From NCBI GenBank assembly GCA_944329425.1, contig CALVIG010000005.1, positions 1-64,000 of the forward strand: DNA of 64,000 nucleotides, given 5' to 3'. Positions 18,866-26,972 of this stretch are shown here, piece by piece. Both the position numbers and the translations under genes were made by a program. The notes beneath the pieces were generated by a model. The model was not told the DNA's origin, did not search any database, and saw only the letters and a program-made list of their open reading frames with translations. How positions within the stretch are numbered: the first letter of the stretch is position 1; each line of letters begins with the position of its first letter. This stretch comes from an uncultured Bacilli bacterium. GTDB lineage: Bacteria; Bacillota_I; Bacilli_A; RF39; UBA660.

Positions 18866-19803
18866 TTTGCCACCTTTAAATATAATCCTAAGTTAAATTT
18901 CATTAAAGCTTTCTTTAGTTTTCTTACTTTAGTATCCACTAAAACTCCGTCAAATACGTTTAATTTTTTCAGTTCGCGGACATATATTTTTCTTTCTTCC
19001 TTTTTTAATTCTCTTGCTTTAACAATAACTGAGTTTGATATATAACTTAAATAATAGTCATCCAAATTATTTCGTCTATTTATGTTTTTTGCAAATAATC
19101 TCATAGTTTTATATTGTTCTAACATATCAAAAGCTTTTTTTACCGTTTTTTTATAATCACTATTATTCATTATGCTACCCTTTCTTGTAACATAATGGTA
19201 TCCTGCGTAAGAAATAGATTTAACCTTTCTTGCTTTATAAATTACGTAAGGAATAAGTCCAAAATCTTCATGATAAACGTCCTTTTTAAAATTAAATTTA
19301 TTATCCTTATAATACTGGGTTTTATAAACGTAACACCAAGCCGGTTCAACGAAATGATAATTAGCAATGTATTTAAAAGCATCATACCCTTTCATAATAT
19401 CAAATGCCTCTTCATTATATGTTTTTTTGTTTTCTTCCTTTTCGTCTTCCGTTATAACTTGGTATCTTAAAACATCTACATCTTCTATTTCTTTATCTAT
19501 TTGTTTTAATAAATCCTTTTCTACGTAATCATCACTATCTATAAAAATAATGTATTTTCCACTTGCTTTTTTAACTCCATTATTACGAGCCATACTAAGG
19601 CCTTGATTTTCTTGATTAATTACTTTAATACTATCGTACTTAGATTCATACTTTAATATTATGTCCTTACTTTTATCCGTCGATCCATCATTAACTATTA
19701 TTACTTCAAAATCTTTAAATGTTTGTTTAACTAATGAATCTAAACATTTTTTCAAATATTTACTCGTATTATAAACTGGTACTACAAAACTATATTTAAT
19801 CAT
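18862..19803 (-). CDS. Family 2 glycosyltransferase
   Basis: 313-residue GT2 enzyme: YSFVVPVYNTSKYLKKCLDSL, IIVNDGSTDKS, GLSMARNNG and IIFIDSDDYVEKD. It ends in a TGA that overlaps the next ATG, and its own start overlaps the GT4 gene upstream by the same kind of 4-bp overlap, so the three genes are translationally coupled. Closely related to the downstream GT2, probably by old duplication; they likely add different sugars. Confidence 0.9.
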   Translation of the reverse strand: MIKYSFVVPVYNTSKYLKKCLDSLVKQTFKDFEVIIVNDGSTDKSKDIILKYESKYDSIKVINQENQGLSMARNNGVKKASGKYIIFIDSDDYVEKDLLKQIDKEIEDVDVLRYQVITEDEKEENKKTYNEEAFDIMKGYDAFKYIANYHFVEPAWCYVYKTQYYKDNKFNFKKDVYHEDFGLIPYVIYKARKVKSISYAGYHYVTRKGSIMNNSDYKKTVKKAFDMLEQYKTMRLFAKNINRRNNLDDYYLSYISNSVIVKARELKKEERKIYVRELKKLNVFDGVLVDTKVRKLKKALMKFNLGLYLKVAK

Positions 19804-20891
19804 CTTTTATTCTCCATTATTCGTTCTAATAATTTTATTCTTTCATTATTAATACTTTCAAAATTAACTTTTTCGTTTATTTTTTCTTTTCTTGTGGATA
19901 ACTCTTTTATCTTATCATAAATATCATTTTCACTAACAACATAACCAAACCTATTTGGAATTGATATACAATCATCCGATACATCAATGGTCGTAATGAT
20001 TGGTTTATTAAGTACTATTGCTTCATTATAAACTACTGGAAAGCCTTCATATCTGGATGTTAATACTAAATAATCACATGCTTTGACATATGGGTATGGA
20101 TTTTTCTTTGCACCTAAAAATAAAACATTATTTAATTTTTCTTTTTTAACGATGTTTTTATATTTTTTTTCATCCGGGCCACTTCCCACTATCCAAAATA
20201 CTGCATTTATGTTTTCTTCATTACATTTTTTAGCAACATCTAATAACAAGGTCAACCTTTTAGAAGACTCATCTAGCCTTCCCACAAATAAAAATACTCG
20301 CTTACGTGTTTTTTTTATGTTTAACTTTTTTTGTGATAATTCTACTATTGTTTTATAATCAACCAAATTATTTATGGTAACAGATTTATTTTTTATTTGT
20401 GGATATATATTACATAAATCTTTTTTTGATTCATTACTTACGAATATAACGTGTTTATATTTATTAATTTTCAAATTATCAAAAAAAGCTTTAGTTTTAT
20501 TAATGTCTTTGTTAAACGCTTGATAATAATTACTATGAACGTATAAAATGCTATTCTTAGATGATGTTCTAGCAACAAAACCACATGGACCTGAATAAGT
20601 TGCATAACAAATAGAAGCATCATATCTATTATAATTACCAATAATAAAAATAATCCTATTAATTAAATTAATAAATTTTCTTACAAATATGTTTTTATAA
20701 GTACAAACCTTATATTCTTTTATATTTACACATTTAGGTACGCTTTTTAAAAACACTCCTTTTTTTTCTTCTAGTACTAATGTTACGTTATACTTATCAT
20801 AATTAAAACTTTTAAGCAAATTAATTAAAGAGGTCTCTATACCACCGAAATCTAAATTATATGATGCAATAAGAATATTTTTTTTTAACAT
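19800..20891 (-). CDS. Family 4 glycosyltransferase
   Basis: About 363 residues. NILIASYNLDFGGIETSLINLL at the N-terminus is the acceptor-side motif of GT4 enzymes. RVFLFVGRLDESSKRLTLLL, FWIVGSGPDEKKYK, NVLFLGAKKNPYPYVKACDYLVLTSRYEGFPVVYNEAI is the donor-binding side with the ExxxxxxxE motif. First gene of the three-gene operon. The ATG at 20891 follows TAGGTGAT; the in-frame GTG at 20900 lies in that ribosome binding site. Confidence 0.9.
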   Translation of the reverse strand: MLKKNILIASYNLDFGGIETSLINLLKSFNYDKYNVTLVLEEKKGVFLKSVPKCVNIKEYKVCTYKNIFVRKFINLINRIIFIIGNYNRYDASICYATYSGPCGFVARTSSKNSILYVHSNYYQAFNKDINKTKAFFDNLKINKYKHVIFVSNESKKDLCNIYPQIKNKSVTINNLVDYKTIVELSQKKLNIKKTRKRVFLFVGRLDESSKRLTLLLDVAKKCNEENINAVFWIVGSGPDEKKYKNIVKKEKLNNVLFLGAKKNPYPYVKACDYLVLTSRYEGFPVVYNEAIVLNKPIITTIDVSDDCISIPNRFGYVVSENDIYDKIKELSTRKEKINEKVNFESINNERIKLLERIMENKR

Positions 20892-20935
20892 ATGTATCAC
20901 CTATGTTAATTATATTATATATTGTTTCTTTTTAC

Positions 20936-20964
20936 AAACAAAAACACCCATTAAGGTGTTTTTG
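20936..20964 (-). terminator. Bidirectional-looking hairpin terminator
   Basis: The stem AAAACACC/GGTGTTTT with a TTAAT loop and T runs ends the transcript of the small Cys-containing gene to its right. Confidence 0.8.
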
Positions 20965-20970
20965 TCATAA

Positions 20971-21378
20971 CTATCTTGTTCTACGGTATTTAGCGCACTT
21001 ATGTACAATAAATCTTTCTACTCTAAAACCGTTCTTACGTATTGTTTTTTCATACTCGCTTACATTTGCAAGACTATCTACGTATTTTTTATCATCTTCA
21101 CTTTCAAGAACATCTTGAATTTGATATCCATCAATTATAAATGGGTATTCAGATATTATTTTTTTAGATATATCCCTTATTTTGGGGCATTCTTTAGGTC
21201 CTAACGCACAATCACCACATAGTGACATTTTATTATCCATATTATCTCTTACATATTCATTTATCAATCTTGATCTAACCGTTTTTTTTGATATGTCCTT
21301 TTCGGTTTCTAATTGTTCGAACTTAGTAAATACCTCTCCGTTTTTTGCTTCCCTTATTACTATTGGAACTTTATTCAC
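20971..21378 (-). CDS. Conserved hypothetical protein with a Cys cluster
   Basis: 135-residue soluble protein with no domain I can name. It has CGDCALGPKEC (three Cys within eleven residues) and a further Cys near the C-terminus in VHKCAKYRRTR, a spacing that could bind zinc or an Fe-S cluster. It has its own ribosome binding site (AAAGGAAGTG) and terminator and lies just downstream of the 3' part of spoIVA. A sporulation role is possible from position only. Confidence 0.6.
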   Translation of the reverse strand: MNKVPIVIREAKNGEVFTKFEQLETEKDISKKTVRSRLINEYVRDNMDNKMSLCGDCALGPKECPKIRDISKKIISEYPFIIDGYQIQDVLESEDDKKYVDSLANVSEYEKTIRKNGFRVERFIVHKCAKYRRTR

Positions 21379-21442
21379 GATAACACTTCCTTTAAAAATA
21401 ATGCTAATATAATATCACATTTTAAAATTTTTGCAAGTCTTT

Positions 21443-22621
21443 TTAAATTACTATCGCTATCATGTTATTTGAACCTTTATTTACAACTTTAGTAAGGGTG
21501 GTTTGAAGTTTATGCCTTATGTTATCCGGCATTAATGATAATTTACCCCTTATTCCTTCTTGAACGATTACGTCTAAGCTTCTTCCAAACATCTCACTTT
21601 TCCATACGCTATCTGGATCACTATCATAATTTTTCATTAAGTTATCGATAAGTTCTTTACTTTGTGTTTCTGATCCGATAATCGGTTCAAACGTTGATTC
21701 AACATCTACCCTTATCATGTGAATAGAAGGCGCTACGGCTTTTAGTTTAACCCCATACCTTGTTCCTTGTTTTATTATTTCAGGAGTGTCAAGTTTCATA
21801 TCCTTAATGGTTGGGAATGATGTACCATAACCAGTTTGTTTAACCATTTTAAGTGCTTCTTTAAACTGATCATATTCTTCTTTTGTTTCATTAAACTCTT
21901 GAAATAATGATATTAATTTTGCTTTAGAATCTATGTTAGTCCCTATTATTTCGTTTAGAACGTCATTATATAATCCTTCTGGAGCTTCTAAATTTATGGT
22001 TATTTCACCAGTTGCGGCGTTAACTTCCGATAAATAAGCTTTGGATATATGATCACATCCTTGAAAATGTCCTATTATCATGTCAACGTCTCTTACCTTA
22101 TCAACCTCAGTTACGCTTTCTTTTATTTTTTCAATATATTCCTTTTTTAAAGGATGCTTGTAAGACAAACATGCGATCCAATCTGGCATATTAACGTTAA
22201 CGCTCAAAACAGGAAATTCAAATAAAGCTTCTTTTAATATGTTATAGATTTCTTTTTCACTCATGTTTTCAGCACTAACCGGTATTACCGGTACATTATG
22301 CTCGTTTCTTAATTCTTCAGCCAATTTTTCCGTATCAGGATGGGTTGGATGAACTGAATTTAGTACTACTATAAAAGGTTTACCTATTTCTTTTAATTCG
22401 TTTATTACTTGATTTTCAGCGTCTATATAATCTTTTCTTTCTATTTCTCCAATACTACCATCAGTGGTTACAACAATACCTATTGTAGAATGATCCCTTA
22501 TTACCTTTTCGGTACCTATTTCCGCTGCTTCAACAAAAGGTATTTCTTCATCATACCAGTATGACCTGTTTTCGTGATACCCCTTGATATTTTTAAAAAT
22601 TGCTATCAAGCAATGTATCAT
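21443..22621 (-). CDS. spoIVA: SpoIVA, C-terminal part of an interrupted gene
   Basis: From the Tyr at the junction (22553-22555) to the end are 370 residues matching SpoIVA: YDEEIPFVEAAEIGTEKV, STIGIVVTTDGSIGEI, ALKMVKQTGYGTSFPTI, KLKAVAPSIHMIRVDVES, the EMFGRSLDVIVQEGIRGKLSL segment and NKGSNNMIAIVI. SpoIVA is the ATP-hydrolysing protein that polymerises on the forespore surface as the basement layer of the coat. The nominal 22 N-terminal residues (22556-22621) are element DNA. This piece lacks the Walker A motif and cannot work alone. The missing N-terminal piece is at 36357-36719; joining the two at the shared TGG restores 491 codons in frame. Confidence 0.97.
   Translation of the reverse strand: MIHCLIAIFKNIKGYHENRSYWYDEEIPFVEAAEIGTEKVIRDHSTIGIVVTTDGSIGEIERKDYIDAENQVINELKEIGKPFIVVLNSVHPTHPDTEKLAEELRNEHNVPVIPVSAENMSEKEIYNILKEALFEFPVLSVNVNMPDWIACLSYKHPLKKEYIEKIKESVTEVDKVRDVDMIIGHFQGCDHISKAYLSEVNAATGEITINLEAPEGLYNDVLNEIIGTNIDSKAKLISLFQEFNETKEEYDQFKEALKMVKQTGYGTSFPTIKDMKLDTPEIIKQGTRYGVKLKAVAPSIHMIRVDVESTFEPIIGSETQSKELIDNLMKNYDSDPDSVWKSEMFGRSLDVIVQEGIRGKLSLMPDNIRHKLQTTLTKVVNKGSNNMIAIVI
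22553..22585. other. Attachment junction, recombinase side
   Basis: Here host spoIVA sequence (TATGATGAAGAA on the minus strand) meets the element. The shared bases are TGG (22556-22558). The element arm GGGGTATCAC (22574-22583, read on the minus strand) is 15 bp from the TG core. The serine recombinase stop codon is about 40 bp further in. Confidence 0.88.
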
Positions 22622-22625
22622 TTTC

Positions 22626-24218
22626 TTACACTAATACTTCACTTTTTTTAATTCTATAATGAATTTCTAGTTTCTTATCTTTTGTTACATATATCTTATC
22701 TATTAATCTATTCATAATTTCTTTTGTTGGATTTTTCATATCTAAAAAGTTTTTAATAATATCTAAATATTCTACATAACAAGAGGAATCTTCCTCAATA
22801 CTAGAAATTTCATTTTGTAATACTTTTAATTTGTTATTTGCAGTTTTTATATCTTCTTCAGTAGCATTAAATAGTCTTTGATAAGTTTCTACACTTATTA
22901 TATTGTTAAACTTATCATCATATAAAGAGTCTTGCTTTCTTTTTAAATCTTCTATTGTATGATTTAATTCATCTATCTTTTTTAATTTTTCTACTTTTGG
23001 ATCAACATACTCATTTTTAATTATATTCTCAAATTCTTCTTTATCTTCAATATATTTATTTGCCATAGTGCTTAATTTATCATAAACAGTATTTTCTAAT
23101 TTAGTATAATTAATATAGTGAGAAAAACATATATCATATTTACTAAACTTACGATAGTTATTACAATTCATTGTAATTCTATCTCTTTTTTTATCATAAT
23201 TAATACTCATTCTAGCACCACAATCTTTGCAATAAACTAAATCAGATAATACATACTCAACATTTCTTCGTTCGGGATTATAAGTATTAGAAGAATCTTT
23301 AATACTTTGTGCTATTTCAAAAGTTTTTTTATCTACAAGTGCTTCATGCGCATTTTCTTTTATACACCATTCGCTTTCAGGTAAACTTTTTCTCTTTTTA
23401 ACCTTATAACTAACTTTTTGAAATCTGTGTTGAATTAAATCTCCAATATAAACTCTATTTTTTATAATATTGCTAACAGATGTGTGTTTCCATATTTCAG
23501 GATGGTCAAATTTACTTAATTTTGAACCAGAGTATTTATACATTACTGGTGTTGGTAATTCTTCTCTTGTTAGTATTTCGGCAATTTGTGAACTACCATA
23601 ACCTGCAACATATAAATCAAATATTCTTTTTACAACTGGGGCAGTCTCTGGGTCAGGAACTAACTGATGTTTATTATTTGGGTCTCTCATATAACCATAA
23701 GGAGCAGAACTCCCACAAAACTTACCATCTTTTTTCATTTGAAGTAAGTTAGAACGAACTTTTTTAGAAATATCTTTTGCATACATATCGTTCATACTTA
23801 ATTTAAATGGCATCATATCACTACCACTAGTTTCAAAAAAAGTATCTATATCATCATTTACAGCTATATATCTAACATCATTTTCTGGAAAAAAGGTTTC
23901 AACATAATAACCAGTCATTACATGGTCTCTTCCAAGTCTTGATAAATCTTTTGTTATAACCATATTTATTTTTCCATTTTCAATGTCTTGTAGCATTCTT
24001 TTAAATTCTGGACGTTCAAAATTTGTACCTGTATAACCATCATCAACATATATATCAACTGCAACTAATGCTTGTGCTTTTAAATAACCAATTAATAAAC
24101 TTCGTTGATTGGTAACACTTTCTGATTCTAAATCATCACCATCTTCACGAGATAGTCTTATATAAATGGCTATTTTAAATATTGTATTGTCTATTGTATA
24201 CCTATTTCTATTATACAC
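22626..24218 (-). CDS. Large serine recombinase (TnpX-like)
   Basis: 530 residues. The resolvase domain (about 12-160) has the nucleophile Ser in IYIRLSREDGDDLES, VDDGYTGTNFERPEF and ITKDLSRLGRDHVMTG. A recombinase domain (about 170-280) follows, then a zinc ribbon (LVYCKDCGARM ... MNCNNYRKFSKYDICFSHY) and a coiled-coil/C-terminal region. Everything needed for site-specific integration and excision is present. It starts at a GTG after AAAGGAG, 2 bp downstream of a small gene, and ends next to the attachment junction. It is the enzyme expected to cut the element out of spoIVA; excision would normally also need a directionality factor. Confidence 0.95.
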   Translation of the reverse strand: MYNRNRYTIDNTIFKIAIYIRLSREDGDDLESESVTNQRSLLIGYLKAQALVAVDIYVDDGYTGTNFERPEFKRMLQDIENGKINMVITKDLSRLGRDHVMTGYYVETFFPENDVRYIAVNDDIDTFFETSGSDMMPFKLSMNDMYAKDISKKVRSNLLQMKKDGKFCGSSAPYGYMRDPNNKHQLVPDPETAPVVKRIFDLYVAGYGSSQIAEILTREELPTPVMYKYSGSKLSKFDHPEIWKHTSVSNIIKNRVYIGDLIQHRFQKVSYKVKKRKSLPESEWCIKENAHEALVDKKTFEIAQSIKDSSNTYNPERRNVEYVLSDLVYCKDCGARMSINYDKKRDRITMNCNNYRKFSKYDICFSHYINYTKLENTVYDKLSTMANKYIEDKEEFENIIKNEYVDPKVEKLKKIDELNHTIEDLKRKQDSLYDDKFNNIISVETYQRLFNATEEDIKTANNKLKVLQNEISSIEEDSSCYVEYLDIIKNFLDMKNPTKEIMNRLIDKIYVTKDKKLEIHYRIKKSEVLV

Positions 24219-24220
24219 TT

Positions 24221-24415
24221 TTAACTCCTTTCACTAGACAACACTTTCACTTTATTAGTTGATTTAATTATACTATTTTTTTTGTCCGTTTTAAATACTT
24301 TTTTAGAACTAATATCTAAATTCTTATTAGCAATATAATATTTATATATACAACTCTTTAAAACTTCTTTTAAATCAAAACCATTACTATCATAAAACTC
24401 TAGTGTTTCATACAT
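24221..24415 (-). CDS. Small protein coupled to the serine recombinase
   Basis: 64 residues, basic in the C-terminal half (SSKKVFKTDKKNSIIKSTNKVKVLSSE). It has a good ribosome binding site (GGAGG) and ends 2 bp before the recombinase start, so the two are co-translated. No family is recognisable. Its size, charge and position make it one candidate for the excision (directionality) factor, but that is only inference. Confidence 0.55.
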   Translation of the reverse strand: MYETLEFYDSNGFDLKEVLKSCIYKYYIANKNLDISSKKVFKTDKKNSIIKSTNKVKVLSSERS

Positions 24416-24516
24416 TTATATACCTCCACACTCCAATTTTATGCATAAACTTTTATTAAAATTACTTTTTATCATAATTATCACGCACCTTTCTAATATT
24501 TCATAATTAACACCTA

Positions 24517-24936
24517 CTATCTAAAATCTTTCAATAATTCTTCCATTTCTTTGGATTCTTCTTCGGAAGGTTCTTCGCTTTCGCATCTTTTCCCATTCCA
24601 TACCATAACTCCATCTGGGTCATATCTAATATGGGGAGATTTCCTTCCGTTTAATATATCTTCTTTATTATCAGATATATCTGTAACAGTTATAAAAAGT
24701 TGTATATTATTACTTGTAGAATAAGAATTGAGATAACCCTTTATAAACACCTTTTTTTCCTTAACAAAAAAATCTTTATAAGTTGTATAAAGATTCCTAT
24801 TAATATTTAAACTTGAATAAACATAACTCTTATTATATTTAATTGTTTTTAAACCAAATTTAATATAATCTTGATTATTGTCTGTAATATTAGTTATATT
24901 ACCAGAGATAATTATTTCATTTAAATCTACATTCAT
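24517..24936 (-). CDS. SSB-like OB-fold protein
   Basis: 139 residues. The first 100 look like a single-stranded DNA-binding OB fold: NEIIISGNITNIT, IKFGLKTIKYNKSYVYSSLNI, KEKKVFIKGYLNSY, NIQLFITVTDI. The tail is acidic (SEEPSEEESKEMEELL). Such proteins are common on integrative elements, where they may protect transfer or replication intermediates. It lies upstream of the recombinase pair and is probably in the same transcript. Confidence 0.55.
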   Translation of the reverse strand: MNVDLNEIIISGNITNITDNNQDYIKFGLKTIKYNKSYVYSSLNINRNLYTTYKDFFVKEKKVFIKGYLNSYSTSNNIQLFITVTDISDNKEDILNGRKSPHIRYDPDGVMVWNGKRCESEEPSEEESKEMEELLKDFR

Positions 24937-25066
24937 ATATCAGTCCTTTCTTTTTAATTATTTAAATGAATTTTAAATTATTTTATTTATTATAATTATT
25001 TATTAATATTATTTATTCTGTTAGAAACATCTTGCTATACACAATAGTAATATATTGCTACTTATA

Positions 25067-25345
25067 TTAGAAGAAATTTGCTAAATAAATTTTTCTCATA
25101 TTAGGATCATTTTCTACTTTAATATAATTTTTTCTTTTAAGAGATGAAATGCAACTTGTAATTGTTCTTCTTGATACTTTTAGAAGATTACTTAAATATT
25201 TATTACTAGCATAACAAAATCCTTCTTTCATAGTTAAAGTAGTAATTAATCCCATTAATAGCTTTGATGTGGAAGATATATCATTATCTAATAAAACAAT
25301 CATAGGAACTTCCACATATTTTAAATTATTAATATCGTTATTCAT
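25067..25345 (-). CDS. Small winged-helix DNA-binding protein
   Basis: 92 residues with a replication-initiator-like winged helix: STSKLLMGLITTLTMKEGFCYASNKYLSNLLKVSRRTITSCISSLKRKNYIKVE. This is the pattern of HTH_36-type domains in plasmid and element replication proteins. Here only the HTH is present, so it is probably a regulator or a shortened Rep. Its leader is nearly identical to that of the relaxase gene. Confidence 0.6.
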   Translation of the reverse strand: MNNDINNLKYVEVPMIVLLDNDISSTSKLLMGLITTLTMKEGFCYASNKYLSNLLKVSRRTITSCISSLKRKNYIKVENDPNMRKIYLANFF

Positions 25346-25377
25346 ATATCATTCTCCTTTCCTTGATTTTTAAACAC

Positions 25378-25407
25378 AAAAAAACTTGTAAAATTTTCTA
25401 CAAGTCA
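25378..25407 (-). terminator. Terminator between the structured RNA and the winged-helix gene
   Basis: The stem ACTTGTA/TACAAGT with an AT-rich loop is followed by seven T on the minus strand. Confidence 0.75.
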
Positions 25408-25421
25408 TACTGATATAACTG

Positions 25422-25508
25422 AAAAAAAGGTAATAGTATCCCTGAGACTTTATTTTAAATCCTGTCTCTAGGATTGAAGCAGTTTAGCCTTTTGGCTAGG
25501 TACTATCA
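25422..25508 (-). ncRNA. Candidate structured RNA, three-way junction
   Basis: On the minus strand an outer 7-bp stem (GATAGTA with TACTATT) encloses two hairpins: TAGCC-AAAA-GGCTA and CCTAGAGAC with GTCTCAGGG. A run of seven T follows the outer stem. The region encodes no protein and lies between two small HTH genes. It could be a small RNA that controls the element or an elaborate terminator. I do not recognise an Rfam family. Confidence 0.5.
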
Positions 25509-25558
25509 TAAATCTCCGAACATTTATTGTACCTTATTTACTAGCGATTTTGTCTATT

Positions 25559-25825
25559 CTAGCAAATTGTGTATTCGTATAATCCTCTGTCGTATTCTTT
25601 GAAAGTAATATATTTGTGTTTTTCTAATAGTTGTAAGTTCTTTCTAAATGCGACATTCTTTAAACCCTTAATTTGTCCTTGTATCCTGCCAATATTTACA
25701 TTAGCTATTGTTCTATCAAAGCCTTCTGTATATAGATAAGAGTAAATATCTTTTGCTTCAAATGTGATATTTTTATCTTTCCATATTCTATGGTCGGTTA
25801 AGTCTAGATGCCTTGTTTTCCTCAT
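25559..25825 (-). CDS. Small winged-helix-like protein
   Basis: 88 residues, beginning MRKTRHLDLTDHRIWKDKNITFEAKDIYSYLY, with a helix-turn-helix-like LKNVAFRKNLQLLEKHKYITFKEYD at the C-terminus. The layout resembles the N-terminal winged helix of element replication initiators. It is divergently transcribed from the XRE regulator at 26006 across a shared control region with repeated GTNAACACT sites. Confidence 0.5.
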   Translation of the reverse strand: MRKTRHLDLTDHRIWKDKNITFEAKDIYSYLYTEGFDRTIANVNIGRIQGQIKGLKNVAFRKNLQLLEKHKYITFKEYDRGLYEYTIC

Positions 25826-25853
25826 TCATATCTTTTCCTCCTTTCTTTTTGAT

Positions 25854-25970
25854 GCGTAACACTTCTTTTTATATTGTTAACACTCGGTAACACATCAAAT
25901 ATACATCATAATTATGAACTTGTCAACACTTTTATTAACAATTTTATCAAATATGTTGACTTTCGTTAAC
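25854..25970. promoter_or_regulatory. Divergent control region with repeated operator-like sites
   Basis: The motif GTNAACACT or a close variant occurs at 25856, 25876, 25887 and 25922. An inverted pair GTCAAC (25922-25927) / GTTGAC (25955-25960) and another GTTAAC (25965-25970) follow. The last two overlap the -35 box of the XRE promoter. This is the pattern of an autoregulated phage-like switch. Confidence 0.55.
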
Positions 25971-25984
25971 GATAGTGGTATGAT
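25956..25984 (+). promoter_or_regulatory. Sigma-A-type promoter of the XRE regulator
   Basis: TTGACT at 25956-25961, a 17-bp spacer and TATGAT at 25979-25984, 22 bases before the start codon. It is a near-consensus vegetative promoter, and the -35 lies within an operator-like GTTGAC-n4-GTTAAC. Confidence 0.75.
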
Positions 25985-26005
25985 TAATGCAGGTGGTGAA
26001 GTTTT

Positions 26006-26524
26006 ATGCCAAAGCAAAACATAGGCGAAGCAATAGCTAGAGAAAGAGAAAAAAAAGGTTTATCTCAAAGACAATTAGCCAATGCAATTGGTATTAGTAA
26101 TGCCGAATTATCTAAAATAGAATCTGGTGAAAGAGAATTACCTAATCCTAAAATACTTAAAAAAATAAGTAAACATATAGATTTAAATTATAATAATATG
26201 TTAAGTATGATAGGTTTGGGAACTCAATTAACTATTCTTAATCCTTTTATTAGAAATTATTATGAACATTTAAGAGGAGATAAATTAGAAGATGCTTGGA
26301 TGATGGCAAAGGCAAGTATTAGTAATAATGATATAATGATTGATACCTTAAATCAAGAATTAGCTAAAGATGATCTTTCAGAAGAAGAAAGAGAACGTGC
26401 GATAGAAACAAAACAAGATTTAGAATATCAAAATGTTACTAATGAACTGATAGTTGGAATATTAGATGAAAACAGATTAAAGGAGGCGAAGAAAAATGCA
26501 AAAAATAACAATGTATTTAAATAA
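26006..26524 (+). CDS. XRE family regulator
   Basis: 172 residues. The N-terminal HTH (about 6-60) reads IGEAIAREREKKGLSQRQLANAIGISNAELSKIESGERELPNP. The C-terminal part is helical and acidic (LNQELAKDDLSEEERERAIETK). It likely represses its own promoter and the divergent genes through the repeated GTNAACACT sites. It overlaps the next gene, a membrane protein, suggesting the two work together as a sensor/regulator or immunity pair. Confidence 0.82.
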   Translation: MPKQNIGEAIAREREKKGLSQRQLANAIGISNAELSKIESGERELPNPKILKKISKHIDLNYNNMLSMIGLGTQLTILNPFIRNYYEHLRGDKLEDAWMMAKASISNNDIMIDTLNQELAKDDLSEEERERAIETKQDLEYQNVTNELIVGILDENRLKEAKKNAKNNNVFK

Positions 26525-26933
26525 GGTACAAATTATTGGTATTATTTTAGCAACAATAATGGTTATATTAATTCCTATTATAAATGATTATAAATTTGTA
26601 TCACTTGGTTGGTTCTTTATAGGAATTGCTAATTTTGGTAATGCAATGTTTACAAAAAATTGGTCTATGTTAGGAAGAACATGGACTGAAAAAGATGATA
26701 CAGATCCTGAAAAACAAATAACAAGAAAATATAGCGACAAGACATTTTATATAGTAGGATTTTTGGGAATAGCATTATGTCCTGTAGCATTATTTGAAAC
26801 ATTTTTTTCACAAAACTATATAGCAATGATAATTGCTTATATAGCAACAGCAATAGTATTAGTTGTTCTATTTAAAATAACTGATAAAGAACAAACTAAA
26901 GTTGAACAACTAATACCTAAAATAAGAAAATAG
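26496..26933 (+). CDS. Four-helix membrane protein coupled to the XRE regulator
   Basis: 145 residues with about four membrane helices (VQIIGIILATIMVILIPII, LGWFFIGIANFGNAMF, FYIVGFLGIALCPVALF, IAMIIAYIATAIVLVVL). It starts within the 3' end of the XRE gene after a strong AGGAGG site. No family is recognised. The regulator/membrane pair may sense envelope or mating signals or provide immunity; this is inference from position. Confidence 0.6.
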   Translation: MQKITMYLNKVQIIGIILATIMVILIPIINDYKFVSLGWFFIGIANFGNAMFTKNWSMLGRTWTEKDDTDPEKQITRKYSDKTFYIVGFLGIALCPVALFETFFSQNYIAMIIAYIATAIVLVVLFKITDKEQTKVEQLIPKIRK

Positions 26934-26972
26934 CATTTTGCTTTTCGGAAGATTAGCATTATGCTATTTTTT
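26928..26972 (+). terminator. Terminator of the XRE/membrane-protein operon
   Basis: AAATAGCAT at the end of the gene pairs with ATGCTATTT after a loop, followed by a T run on the plus strand. Confidence 0.6.

Noticed and set aside
24416-24516. Sigma-E promoter before the recombinase operon (CATAAAAT on the minus strand)
   Set aside because: No matching -35 element at the right distance; in DNA this AT-rich such boxes occur by chance.
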